The position numbers and the translations under genes are program-made. The notes below the pieces were generated by a model. It was not told the origin of the DNA, made no database searches, and saw only the letters and a program-made list of their open reading frames with translations. Positions 44,424 through 54,217 of a stretch of DNA of 64,000 nt are shown here, piece by piece. The stretch's first letter is position 1. Each line of letters starts with the position of its first letter. This stretch comes from Halosegnis rubeus (GTDB lineage Archaea; Halobacteriota; Halobacteria; Halobacteriales; Haloarculaceae). The stretch is from NCBI RefSeq assembly GCF_009184545.1, contig NZ_QJOW01000001.1, positions 773,247-837,246 of the forward strand, read 5' to 3'.

Positions 44424-45009
44424 TACCCCTCGGTAGCAGGGGACCCGACTAAGCGACTGCGATTGGCGAACTGGTATGTTCGGTGGTGTTGTCATTGGAG
44501 AGTTCGGCTCCGATACCGCGGGCGTGTTTGGCGTGAGCACCAGCCCCGCGACCACTCTCGTTGCTCGGCTCCGGGGAAACCGCACCGCGCCAACCCTCCC
44601 CCGCGACGCACACGCGCTGCCGCGCGGTGCGTCAGGCCACCACAACGGTTGCCTGTCCAATCCGTATGCGGTTGGCATGAGCCGGCGCGCCCCGTGCGCG
44701 TCCGTCGTCGCGAGGGATGAGCGACCGCAGGGAGCGAGTCGGCTGGGGAGGTTCGTGGGCGGTGCTGTCGGGTGGAATGGAAGGGACGGGCGTATCGCGC
44801 GTGTTTGGTCGGTTCCGTGACCACTATCGGTCGCTCGCTACGCTCGCCCCCGATATGTCACGGGGACAGCGGGAGAGCGACGCTCTCCCAAGCAGCCGGC
44901 GGTGCAACCGCCGGCAAGACCGCGATACGCCCGGGGATTTCAAGCCGGAAGTAACAGCGTAGACAGCGCACCCGAAACAAAGCCGAACACGTAGAAGAAC
45001 AGAGACCGG
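44424..45009. other. 586-base gap inside the men cluster, repeat-like and hairpin-rich
   Basis: No gene with halophilic composition on either strand. From about 44660 to 44830 the sequence (CCGGCGCGCC..., GAGCGACCGCAGGGAGCGAG, GGCTGGGGAGG, TGGAATGGAAGGG) resembles dispersed GC-rich sequence I recall from other haloarchaeal genomes. Then come two perfect hairpins five bases apart (44871-44889 and 44895-44915). Between the menB and menA genes, read on the minus strand, it would be a long untranslated spacer or the site of a promoter for menA. Confidence 0.5.
44871..44915. terminator. Two adjacent perfect hairpins
   Basis: GGGAGAGC-GAC-GCTCTCCC (44871-44889) and GCCGGCGGT-GCA-ACCGCCGGC (44895-44915) are perfect stems of eight and nine pairs with three-base loops, separated by five bases. 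They lie 95 bases downstream of the menB stop on the minus strand. A terminator or processing/stability element for the menF-D-B mRNA is possible; there is no T-run. Confidence 0.45.
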
Positions 45010-45957
45010 TCAGTAGTAGTACGGGAACTCCGAGAAGTCCGGCTCGCGGTTTTCGTTGAACGCGTCCCGGCCCTCCTGTGCTTCGTCGGTCATGTAGCCC
45101 AGCCGCGTCGCCTCGCCGGCGAATACCTGCTGGCCGACGAGTCCGTCGGTGTCCATGTTGAACGCGTACTTGAGCATGCGCATTGCATTCGGAGATTTCG
45201 AGAGCATCTCTGCTGCCCACTCCAGCGCGCGGTCTTCCAGTTCGGCCTGCGGAACGACCTCGTTCACCATCCCCATGTCGGCGGCCTCCTCGGCGGAGTA
45301 GGTCTTGCCGAGGAAGAACACCTCACGCGCCTTCTTCTGGCCAATCTGGTGGGCGAGATACGCGCTGCCGAAGCCGGCGTCGTAGCTCCCCACGTCGGGG
45401 TCCGTCTGGAGGAACTTCGCCTCCGTGCCGGCGAGGGTCATGTCACAGACGACGTGCAGGGAGTGGCCGCCGCCGACCGCCCACCCCGGCACGACCGCGA
45501 CGACGGGCTTTGGCATGTGACGTATCTGGCGCTGGACCTCGAGGATGTGGAGTCGCGGCCCGGGCGTGTCGTCGTCGAGGTCGTCGTTCTCTGCTCGCGT
45601 GTCGCTATCGCTCCCGCTCGCACCTGAGGCTTCACTGCGTTCAGCCTCGCTGTATTCGTAGCCGGCTTCGCCGCGAATCCGCTGGTCGCCGCCCGAACAG
45701 AACGCCCAGCCGCCGTCCTTCGGGGATGGACCGTTGCCGGTGATGAAGACACAGCCTACGTCGGTCTGGCGCTTGGCGTGGTCGAGGGCGGTCGAGAGTT
45801 CGTCCACCGTCTCCGGGCGGAAGGCGTTGCGGACCTCCGGGCGGTCGAAGGCGATGCGGAGCGCGCCCACCTCGGTCGCGCGGTGATACGTCAAATCGCG
45901 GAAGTCGAACCCCTCGACCGGCTCCCAGCTGTCGGCGTCGAATAGCTCTGAGACCAT
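45010..45957 (-). CDS. menB: 1,4-Dihydroxy-2-naphthoyl-CoA synthase with acidic insertion
   Basis: 315-residue crotonase. FCSGGDQRIRG is the oxyanion and A-loop start, VVPGWAVGGGHSLHVVCDMTLA the second oxyanion strand, and GSYDAGFGSAYLAH the catalytic region. QEGRDAFNENREPDFSEFPYYY ends the protein as in other MenB proteins. Between residues 102 and 134 there is a Ser/Asp/Glu-rich insertion absent from Escherichia coli MenB, lying in the flexible A-loop. It is partly encoded by a palindrome. Downstream of menD on the same strand (37-base gap). Confidence 0.93.
   Translation of the reverse strand: MVSELFDADSWEPVEGFDFRDLTYHRATEVGALRIAFDRPEVRNAFRPETVDELSTALDHAKRQTDVGCVFITGNGPSPKDGGWAFCSGGDQRIRGEAGYEYSEAERSEASGASGSDSDTRAENDDLDDDTPGPRLHILEVQRQIRHMPKPVVAVVPGWAVGGGHSLHVVCDMTLAGTEAKFLQTDPDVGSYDAGFGSAYLAHQIGQKKAREVFFLGKTYSAEEAADMGMVNEVVPQAELEDRALEWAAEMLSKSPNAMRMLKYAFNMDTDGLVGQQVFAGEATRLGYMTDEAQEGRDAFNENREPDFSEFPYYY
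45626..45648. repeat. REP-like palindrome inside menB
   Basis: GAGGCT (45626-45631) and AGCCTC (45643-45648) flank TCACTGCGTTC. The 23-base palindrome is of the kind commonly seen between haloarchaeal genes, yet here it is in frame within menB and codes for residues EAERSEAS near 104-111. It starts the acidic insertion. Confidence 0.6.
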
Positions 45958-45994
45958 ACCCCGACAACGGGGCCCACGGCAAAAATCCGGCCGA

Positions 45995-47761
45995 TTACAG
46001 TAGTTCCTCCTCGACGCGCGACTGCACCTGCTCGCGAACCCCGTGGCTCGCGTCCGAGTCGAATCGCACCTCGATGACCTGCGTGCCCGCCTGGTCGAAA
46101 CTTGTCGCGTACGCCTCGCAAAAGCCCTCGCGCGTGCTCGTGCGAGCAAACGACAGCGAGTGGAGGTCACCAGTCGCCGAGAAATCCAGTCCGTGCGGGG
46201 TTCGGAAGTACCCCTCGAAGGTCTCGTGAGCCTCGATTGGAAGGAGATGGAAGATGCCGCCGCCGTCGTTGTTGATGAGGACGATAGTCGCGTCGAGGTC
46301 AAATCGGTCGAGTGCGAGCAGGCCGTTGGTGTCGTGGTAGTAAGCCAAATCCCCCGTGACGAGCACGAGCGGGTCGTCGCTCGCGCTCTTTGCCCCGAGT
46401 GCCGTCGAGGTGATGCCATCGATGCCGGAGACGCCCCGATTGCCGAGGACGGTCAGTTCACGCGCGCTCGGCCGAGCGAATCGGTCCATGTCCCGGACGG
46501 GCATTGAGTTGGAGACGAAGACGGTGCTCGGGTTGGGCGCGCGAGCGAGGGCGTCGGCCACGACCTGCCCTTCGAAGAATCGGTCCTCGTCGGCGACGAG
46601 AGGCCAGTAATCGGCTTCGAGCGCGGCAAGTCGGTCGGCGTACGGCGTCCCGTCGGGCGACGTGAGCCGGTCTGCGAGCGACCGCGCCAGTCGGGTCGGC
46701 TCCGCGACGAGGGTGTCCGTCGCCGCGAACTCCGCCTCGCGCCAGCCGCCCGTCGGGTCCACGAGATACTGCCGGAGGGACGGGTCTGCCATCGCAAGCG
46801 CGGCCAGCCGCTTCCGGAGCGGCTTCGAAGTCGGCGAGGCACCGAATCGGAGGACGAAGTCGGGCGCGCACTCGCCGGAGAGACCGTCGGCCCACGCGTC
46901 GTAGCCACCGAGTATCGTCACGCCGTCCTGCTCGGTGTGGGGACCGAATCGCAGTCCGGAGAGTGGGTCCGCGAGCACGGGAAAGCCAGTCAGGCGGGCG
47001 AGCGCGGCGAGTGCACTGCGGTCGGGCGTCGGCTCGTCGGCCGGGCCACAGACGATGAGTCCCCGCTCCGCCGACTCGATTGCCGACACGAGGTCGGCGT
47101 GGTCGCCGGCCGGGAGCGCCGGCGTCCCCTGCGTCGTCTGGACGAACGGTCCGTCCCGACCCTTTGTTGCGAGCGGGTGCGCGTCGAGCCAGGTCTCGGA
47201 CACGTCGTCGGTCTCGACGGTCGGCTCCAGCGGCTTCCGGAACGGGACGTTCAGGTGAACGGGACCGGGCTTGGTCGCCGTGGTCGTCGCAACGCTACGC
47301 GAGATGGCAGTCCGGAGCGACCGGAGCTTTCGGTCGTGGACCTCCGGCTCGGGGAGAGTGCGCTGGTGGCGCAGCGAGTCGCCGTAGAGAGTCGACTGCG
47401 AGACGGTCTGGTTCGCGCCCGAGTCGTCGAGTTCGGGGGGACGGTCGGCTGTGAGCAGGAGCATCGGCACGCGGGCGCGGCCGGCCTCCATCACAGCCGG
47501 GTGGTAGTTCGCGAGCGCCGTGCCCGAGGTGCAGACGAGCGGCGTCGGCTTTCCCGTCTGCTTTGCGCGTCCGAGTGCGAAGAAGGCTGCCGAGCGCTCG
47601 TCCAGCTGTGAGTAGGTCTCGATATCCGGGTGTTGTGCGAACGCGACCGTCAGCGGCGTCGACCGCGACCCCGGCGAGAGCACCGCCGCGTCGACGCCAG
47701 ACTTCGCGAGTTCGTCGACAACGGTCTCGCCCCACAGCGTGTTGACGTTGGGTGGCGTCAT
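45995..47761 (-). CDS. menD: SEPHCHC synthase (menaquinone pathway)
   Basis: 588-residue thiamine diphosphate enzyme that joins 2-oxoglutarate and isochorismate. The N-terminal pyrimidine domain has GVDAAVLSPGSRSTPLTVA, AFFALGRAKQTGKPTPLVCTSGTA and LTADRPPEL; the C-terminal PP domain has LVTGDLAYYHDTNGLL and INNDGGGIFHLLP. The start at MTPPNVNTLWGE is chosen because it overlaps the menF stop by four bases (translational coupling); an ATG 16 codons upstream lies within menF. Confidence 0.94.
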   Translation of the reverse strand: MTPPNVNTLWGETVVDELAKSGVDAAVLSPGSRSTPLTVAFAQHPDIETYSQLDERSAAFFALGRAKQTGKPTPLVCTSGTALANYHPAVMEAGRARVPMLLLTADRPPELDDSGANQTVSQSTLYGDSLRHQRTLPEPEVHDRKLRSLRTAISRSVATTTATKPGPVHLNVPFRKPLEPTVETDDVSETWLDAHPLATKGRDGPFVQTTQGTPALPAGDHADLVSAIESAERGLIVCGPADEPTPDRSALAALARLTGFPVLADPLSGLRFGPHTEQDGVTILGGYDAWADGLSGECAPDFVLRFGASPTSKPLRKRLAALAMADPSLRQYLVDPTGGWREAEFAATDTLVAEPTRLARSLADRLTSPDGTPYADRLAALEADYWPLVADEDRFFEGQVVADALARAPNPSTVFVSNSMPVRDMDRFARPSARELTVLGNRGVSGIDGITSTALGAKSASDDPLVLVTGDLAYYHDTNGLLALDRFDLDATIVLINNDGGGIFHLLPIEAHETFEGYFRTPHGLDFSATGDLHSLSFARTSTREGFCEAYATSFDQAGTQVIEVRFDSDASHGVREQVQSRVEEELL

Positions 47762-49089
47762 TCGAGTTCGTCGAGCATCGGTCGGTACTTGAGTTGTACT
47801 TCGTCCCACTCGGCGTCGGGGTCGGAGTCTTCTACGATGCCGACGCCGGCAAACAGGGTGGCGGTGTCACCGGCCGTCACGGCCGACCGAATCGCCACGG
47901 CGAAACTGCCGTGGCCGGCGGCGTCGAACCAACCCACGGGGGCGGCGTACCAGCCGCGGTCGAACGACTCCGTGTCTCGAATCGTTGCCAGCGCGCGGTC
48001 CGGGGGCAGGCCCCCGACGGCCGGCGTCGGATGGAGGGCTTCCACCAGCGTCAGGACGTGCTCGTCGTCCGACAGCGTCGCCGTAATCGGTGTTTCGAGG
48101 TGTTGGACCGTGGCGAGTCGGCGCACGTCTCGCTCGCCGGTCGAGATGCTGGCCGCGAAGGGGGACAGCTGGTCGCGAATCGCGTCCACGACGATGTCGT
48201 GTTCGTGGACGTTCTTCTCGTCGCGGCGCAGTTCATCGGCCAGCCACTCGTCCTCGGCGGGGGTATCACCGCGTCCGGTCGTGCCAGCCAGCGCCCCCGT
48301 CGCGAGCGTTCGCCCCCGCAGGGTGGCGAGTCGCTCAGGCGTCGCGCCGATGAACGCGGGCGTCAGCTCCGCATCGCCCGTCGGCTCGAACAAGAATCGG
48401 TAGCAGTCCGGGTAGGTGTCTGCGAGCCTGGCGGTCACCTCGTGGGCGGCGAGGGGACCGTCGAGGCGTGCACGCAACGCCACCGCGAGGACGATCTTCC
48501 GGAGTTCGCCGGCCGCGATGCGGTCGGTCGCGTCCGTCACCGACGCGCGCCACGCCTCCTTCGTCGTCGTGCGTTCCCGCTCCACGACGTTGGACGCGCG
48601 CATCGTCTCCGGAGTCGGAAGGTTCCCCAGTTTCGCCGCCGTGGCGTCGAGTTCGTCGCTGACGAGTTCGGCGGTTGCGTCCGGACCGACGCCGTTCACC
48701 GTCAACCACGCCGCGTCGTCGGTGTAGGTGACCTGCCGGCGCGGGAGGACGAACTGCGCGCTCGGAAATGCGCCCCACGGCTTCTCGTCCGTGTCGTGTT
48801 CGTCGTGGAACGTGAAGCCGCCGAACAGCCGCGGGCGAGCGGCCTCGGTGCCGGCGTGTACGTCACCCTCGGCGAACAGGCGGTCGGCGGCCGCCCGCAC
48901 GTCACCGAAGCGGTCCTCGCCGCCGGCGGTGAGCGTCACAGCGGCTCCCGACCCGATGACGGTCTCCTCGCCGTCCCCGCTCCAGAAGAGACGTGGGGTC
49001 GCGGCGTCGGCCAGCGCGGCCCGTGCGGGCGGCGCGGAGATCTGGCGCGCACGGGAGACGACCCGCATCTCGTCGCCGAGCGATTTCAT
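47758..49089 (-). CDS. menF: Isochorismate synthase
   Basis: 443-residue chorismate-utilising enzyme. In the C-terminal half, ELRKIVLAVALRARLD gives the catalytic Lys region, PAFIGATPERLATLRGRTLATGALAGT the binding loop, DELRRDEKNVHEHDIVVD the Glu/His set, and VEALHPTPAVGG with AGVGIVEDSDPDAEWDE the metal site. It is the first gene of menF-menD-menB. A TATA-like element 28-35 bases before the ATG supports the start at 49089 rather than the internal ATG of MRVVSRARQ. Confidence 0.92.
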   Translation of the reverse strand: MKSLGDEMRVVSRARQISAPPARAALADAATPRLFWSGDGEETVIGSGAAVTLTAGGEDRFGDVRAAADRLFAEGDVHAGTEAARPRLFGGFTFHDEHDTDEKPWGAFPSAQFVLPRRQVTYTDDAAWLTVNGVGPDATAELVSDELDATAAKLGNLPTPETMRASNVVERERTTTKEAWRASVTDATDRIAAGELRKIVLAVALRARLDGPLAAHEVTARLADTYPDCYRFLFEPTGDAELTPAFIGATPERLATLRGRTLATGALAGTTGRGDTPAEDEWLADELRRDEKNVHEHDIVVDAIRDQLSPFAASISTGERDVRRLATVQHLETPITATLSDDEHVLTLVEALHPTPAVGGLPPDRALATIRDTESFDRGWYAAPVGWFDAAGHGSFAVAIRSAVTAGDTATLFAGVGIVEDSDPDAEWDEVQLKYRPMLDELE

Positions 49090-49090
49090 T

Positions 49091-49124
49091 ACCCCACGGT
49101 AGGGGTGCCACTGGCTTATGTATC
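49091..49124 (-). promoter_or_regulatory. menF promoter with inverted repeat
   Basis: On the minus strand ATACATAA (plus-strand 49117-49124) is a TATA-like box 28-35 bases upstream of the menF ATG. Between it and the start codon lies ACCCC-TACCGT-GGGGT (49091-49106), a perfect 5-base inverted repeat. Position over the transcription start would suit a repressor site or a short 5' hairpin controlling the whole menaquinone operon. Confidence 0.45.
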
Positions 49125-49146
49125 CCGTTCGGGTACCCCGACTGAC

Positions 49147-49737
49147 TCAGGCGTACCGTTCCTCGTTCCACGGGTTCGCCGTGTTTGAGTAGCCCCGCTT
49201 TTCCCAGTAGCCACGCTCCGGTTCGGTCAGGAACTCGATGCCGGTGAGCCACTTCGCGCCCTTGTATGCGTAGCGGTGGGGGACGACGACCCGGACCGGC
49301 CCGCCGTGGTCGGCGGGGAGCCGCTCGCCGTCGTGTTCCCACGTCACGAGCATCTCGCGGCGCGTGCAGGTGTCGAGCGGGAGGTTCGTCGTGTAGCCGT
49401 CCGCCGCGTGGAACATGACGTGGACCGCCTCGTCCGTCACGCCGGCCGCCTCCACGATGGTCGGGAAGGTGACGCCCGTGAACTCGTTGTCGAGTCGCGA
49501 CCAGCCCGTCACGCAGTGGAAGTCCTGTCGCTGAGTCTCGGTATCGAGACCACGCAGCGCGTCGAAATCGAGTTCGAGCCGCTCGTTGACGGCTCCCCAC
49601 ACGTCAAGCGTCCACTCGCTCAGGTCGACCGACGGGGTGCCGGACTTCGACAGGACGGGAAACCGCGTCGTCTCGCGTTGGCCAGGCGGGACCCGCTCGC
49701 CGTCGAACTCCTCGTGGAGGGAAGTGGCGTCGTACAT
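49147..49737 (-). CDS. Sulfite oxidase-like molybdopterin oxidoreductase
   Basis: 196 residues, a free-standing molybdopterin-binding domain. FHCVTGWSRLDNEFTGV holds Cys75, the molybdenum ligand, and GPVRVVVPHRYAYKGAKWLTGIEF is the typical C-terminal segment. No signal peptide, heme domain or dimerisation domain, so it is cytoplasmic and resembles YedY/MsrP-type catalytic subunits in size but not in location. Substrate unknown. Upstream of menF on the same strand, with 57 bases between. Confidence 0.83.
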   Translation of the reverse strand: MYDATSLHEEFDGERVPPGQRETTRFPVLSKSGTPSVDLSEWTLDVWGAVNERLELDFDALRGLDTETQRQDFHCVTGWSRLDNEFTGVTFPTIVEAAGVTDEAVHVMFHAADGYTTNLPLDTCTRREMLVTWEHDGERLPADHGGPVRVVVPHRYAYKGAKWLTGIEFLTEPERGYWEKRGYSNTANPWNEERYA

Positions 49738-49852
49738 ACCTCAAAATTCGACTCGGGCGACGTTAGCCTGCCGCTCTCATCGCTTGTGAACGGGCAAGAA
49801 ATTTATCGGTATTGATAGCCCGAATTGGTCTCTCGTTAAATTATCCAGTACT

Positions 49853-49882
49853 GTTAAATGCCCCAGCATCAAATTTTGATGC
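49853..49882 (+). promoter_or_regulatory. Promoter and operator of the ribbon-helix-helix gene
   Basis: A TATA-like GTTAAATG (49853-49860) is followed by the perfect 17-base palindrome GCATCAAA-T-TTTGATGC (49866-49882), and the ATG comes at 49886. A transcript starting about 25 bases after the TATA box would be leaderless, so the palindrome covers the gap between promoter and start, the usual place for a repressor site. Autoregulation by the encoded protein is the simplest reading. Confidence 0.65.
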
Positions 49883-49885
49883 AAC

Positions 49886-50098
49886 ATGGTGAAAGCCGAC
49901 ATCACGGTGCCGGAGCATCTCGAGATGCAACTCACGCAACTCGTCGAGCAGGGCGAGTTCGAGAGCCGGGAGGAGGCCATCGAAGATGTGCTCTCTGCGG
50001 GGATTCGCGCATACAAGACCTCGGGTCCGATGGAAGACGAGGAGCCGAGCTACGAGGAAGACGGGATGATGGGTCACGACGACGAGTACGTCTTCTAA
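49886..50098 (+). CDS. Ribbon-helix-helix (CopG-type) regulator
   Basis: 70 residues. KADITVPEHLEMQLTQLVEQGEFESREEAIEDVLSAGI is a complete ribbon-helix-helix: one DNA-contacting strand (ADITVP) and two helices. The remaining 28 residues are acidic and Met/Gly-rich. Such proteins bind DNA as dimers through the N-terminal ribbon and recognise palindromes; one lies directly upstream of the start. I recall related small haloarchaeal proteins but not a function for this one. Followed by UPF0058 with a separate promoter. Confidence 0.85.
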   Translation: MVKADITVPEHLEMQLTQLVEQGEFESREEAIEDVLSAGIRAYKTSGPMEDEEPSYEEDGMMGHDDEYVF

Positions 50099-50152
50099 TC
50101 GTGTAACGCGGTTCCACACAAGGCTTATCGGCGTTTCTACGGAAGTACGCGC

Positions 50153-50431
50153 ATGCACAAAGAGGAACTGCTCGAACTCCACGGCCACATGGTCGAGATC
50201 ATGCAGACGTTCCGCGAGATGGACGCCGTCGAAACGAACGCCTTCGACGCCTACGACGAACTGGACGTGGAGCCGGGCGACGTGCACAAATCGAAGAGCG
50301 AGCACAAACACGCGGTCTTCGTCCTCGGCAACGCGCTCGCGGACGTGATGAGCGACGACGAGTTCTCCGACGCCGGACGAATCGGCAAGCGCATGGAGGA
50401 GCTCGCGAAGGACGCACAGAACAAGCTGTAG
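50153..50431 (+). CDS. UPF0058 family protein
   Basis: 92 residues. MHKEELLELHGHMVEIMQTFREMD, then DVEPGDVHKSKSEHKHAVFVLGNALADVMS and the acidic, Lys-rich end, match UPF0058, an archaeal family of mostly helical small proteins with no assigned function. A TATA-like GGCTTATCG lies about 25-33 bases upstream, so the mRNA is leaderless. It is probably not co-transcribed with the regulator upstream. Confidence 0.85.
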   Translation: MHKEELLELHGHMVEIMQTFREMDAVETNAFDAYDELDVEPGDVHKSKSEHKHAVFVLGNALADVMSDDEFSDAGRIGKRMEELAKDAQNKL

Positions 50432-50506
50432 GCCGGCCGATACGCTCGGTCGAGTGGCACGGCGTCTCGTGGCAAGAATCATTACGGTCCCCCACGAGGT
50501 ACGGAT

Positions 50507-52159
<1,653 letters not shown>

Positions 52160-52194
52160 CGTAAACGCGCGAGAACCGTTTACACGTTTCAGGA

Positions 52195-52217
52195 GGTATT
52201 TATTGCCGGGACTCCTA
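52195..52217 (+). promoter_or_regulatory. Promoter of the acyl-CoA dehydrogenase gene
   Basis: The TATA-like GTATTTATTG (52195-52204) is about 25 bases upstream of the ATG at 52226. AGGAG immediately before it and CTCCT after it (52212-52216) form a 5-base inverted repeat flanking the box, a possible control site. The AGGAGG is too far from the start to serve as a ribosome binding site. Confidence 0.4.
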
Positions 52218-52225
52218 CTGCAGGT

Positions 52226-53380
52226 ATGGATTTAATGGACGATACCCTCGTGCCTGAGCACGCACGCGACATCAAGCAGGAGGCCCGCGAGTTCGCTGAG
52301 GAGCATATCGAGCCGAACGCAGAGGAGTACCACCGCTCCGGTGAGTACCCGTGGGAGATCCTCGAGGCCGGGATGGACGCGAACCTCATCGCCCAAGACA
52401 TCAGCGAGGAGTACGGCGGCCGCGGACTGGACCTGCCGCAGGTGCTCGCTATCGCGGAGGAGTTCTATCGCGCGGACGCCGGTATCGCCCTGACGCTCCA
52501 GCTTGCGAGCTTCGGTGCCGGCATCATGGAAGAGCACGGCACCGAAGAGCAGTGCGAGGAGTATCTGCGTCCCGTCGCCGAGAACGACCAGATTACGGGA
52601 CTTGCCGTCTCCGAGCCGGAGACCGGCTCCGACCTCGCCGGCATGACCACGAGCGCCGAGAAGGACGGCGACGAGTGGGTGCTCAACGGCGAGAAGTACT
52701 GGGTCGGCAACGGCGTGGAGGCCGACTGGGTGACGCTGTACGCCAAGACCGGCGACGACCCGGACAACCGCTACGGCAACTACTCGATGTTCATCGTCCC
52801 GACGGACACCGAAGGGTACGAGGCCGAGCACATCCCCGAGAAGATGGGCATGCGCGCCTCGAAACAGGCCCACATCGTGCTCGACGACGCCCGCATCCCG
52901 GAGGAGAACCTCATCGGCGTCGAGGGGGGCGGTTTCTACATGCTTGCGGACTTCTTCAACCACGGCCGTATCGTGGTCGGGGGCCACGGGCTCGGTCTCG
53001 CCGCCGCCGCCATCGAGGAGGCGTGGGAGTTCGCTCACGGCCGCAACGCCTTCGGCCGAACGATCAACGAGTTCCAGTCCGTCCAGCACATCCTCGCGGA
53101 TATGCGACTGGAGTTCGAGTCGGCCCGCGCGCTCAACTGGCGAGCGGCCGAGAAGGTCGAGAACAACGACCACGGCGGCTTCTGGGCGTCCATGGCGAAG
53201 GTCAAGTCCACGGAGGTCGCCAACGACTGCGCCGAGCGCGGGATGCAGCTCCACGGCGGTCGCTCCGTCCTGCTCGAGAACAAGATTTCACGTGTCTACC
53301 GCGACGTTCGTATCCCGGTCATCTACGAGGGCGCAAACGAGATTCAGCGCAACCTCATCTACCGACAGGCACCGAACTAA
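52226..53380 (+). CDS. Acyl-CoA dehydrogenase
   Basis: 384 residues. ITGLAVSEPETGSDLAGMTT is the first family signature and FGRTINEFQSVQHILADM with MQLHGGRSVLLENKISRVYRDVRIPVIYEGANEIQ the C-terminal one; the Glu in YEGANEIQ is the catalytic base. FAD-dependent first step of beta-oxidation, passing electrons to ETF. It follows the acyl-CoA ligase gene. Length is normal, with a clean leaderless start. Confidence 0.93.
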   Translation: MDLMDDTLVPEHARDIKQEAREFAEEHIEPNAEEYHRSGEYPWEILEAGMDANLIAQDISEEYGGRGLDLPQVLAIAEEFYRADAGIALTLQLASFGAGIMEEHGTEEQCEEYLRPVAENDQITGLAVSEPETGSDLAGMTTSAEKDGDEWVLNGEKYWVGNGVEADWVTLYAKTGDDPDNRYGNYSMFIVPTDTEGYEAEHIPEKMGMRASKQAHIVLDDARIPEENLIGVEGGGFYMLADFFNHGRIVVGGHGLGLAAAAIEEAWEFAHGRNAFGRTINEFQSVQHILADMRLEFESARALNWRAAEKVENNDHGGFWASMAKVKSTEVANDCAERGMQLHGGRSVLLENKISRVYRDVRIPVIYEGANEIQRNLIYRQAPN

Positions 53381-53428
53381 CCGGGAGCGCGCACACTGTT
53401 TTTATTATCGCCGGCCGTACGTGAACGC

Positions 53429-54217
53429 ATGTCGTACGACGTGCATCTACTCGACAGGGGCCGCATCGAAGCCGACGCGAACTTCGTCCTCGACGGTGCC
53501 GTGGCCGCGACCGCCGGCGAGCAGAACCCCGACCTCCGCTACGAGGAGTTTCTCGTCTGGAATCTCGTCATCGACCACCCGGAGGCGACTATCCTCTTCG
53601 ATACCGGTTCACACCCCGAAGCGGGCGACGGCTACTGGCCCGCGCCGCTGTACCAGGCCTTCGCGCACGTCGACGCGACCGACCACGACCTCGAAGCCGA
53701 CCTGAACGCGGCGGGCTTCGAACTCGACGACATCGACGCCGTCGTGATGTCGCATCTCCATCTCGACCACGCAGGCGGACTGTACCACTTCGACGGCACC
53801 GACGTACCCATCTACGTCCACGAGCGGGAAATCGAGTTCGCGTATCGGTCGGCCAAGACCGACTCCGGTTCCATCGCCTACTTCGCGCCCGACTTCGAGC
53901 ACGACCTCAACTGGACGGTCGTGGAGGGCGACCGCCAGCTCGTGTCTGGCGTCGACCTGCTCCACCTGCCCGGCCACACGCCCGGTCTGCTCGGTACGCG
54001 CGTCGACCGCGACGGCGAGACGCTGCTCGTCGTCGGCGACGAGGCCTACTGGCAGGAGAACTACGAGGGACAGTCGATGGCCGCCTCGCTGCTGTGGGAC
54101 AATCAGGCGTGGAAGGAGTCGCTCGCGTACGTACAGGACCTCGAACGCCGCACCGACGCCGACGTGCTGCTCGGCCACGACGTGGCGATGCTCGACCGGT
54201 TCGGGGACGTATGGTGA
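53429..54217 (+). CDS. Metallo-beta-lactamase fold hydrolase, N-acyl homoserine lactonase-like
   Basis: 262 residues. SHLHLDHAGG (H109, H111, D113, H114) is the HxHxDH zinc motif; further ligands are in HLPGHTPG and GDEAYW, with a terminal GHD. The first 40 residues and the IDHPEATILFDTGSHP pattern resemble AiiA/AttM-type quorum-quenching lactonases. A TATA-like TTTTTATTATC lies about 21-31 bases upstream. Neighbours are fatty-acyl-CoA genes, so a lactone or acyl-thioester substrate is reasonable; AHL cleavage is unproven. Confidence 0.8.
   Translation: MSYDVHLLDRGRIEADANFVLDGAVAATAGEQNPDLRYEEFLVWNLVIDHPEATILFDTGSHPEAGDGYWPAPLYQAFAHVDATDHDLEADLNAAGFELDDIDAVVMSHLHLDHAGGLYHFDGTDVPIYVHEREIEFAYRSAKTDSGSIAYFAPDFEHDLNWTVVEGDRQLVSGVDLLHLPGHTPGLLGTRVDRDGETLLVVGDEAYWQENYEGQSMAASLLWDNQAWKESLAYVQDLERRTDADVLLGHDVAMLDRFGDVW

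Noticed and set aside
44476..44962. Short plus-strand frames in the menB-menA gap
   Set aside because: They are Arg/Gly/Ser-rich, lack the acidic halophilic bias, overlap each other in several frames and match no family.
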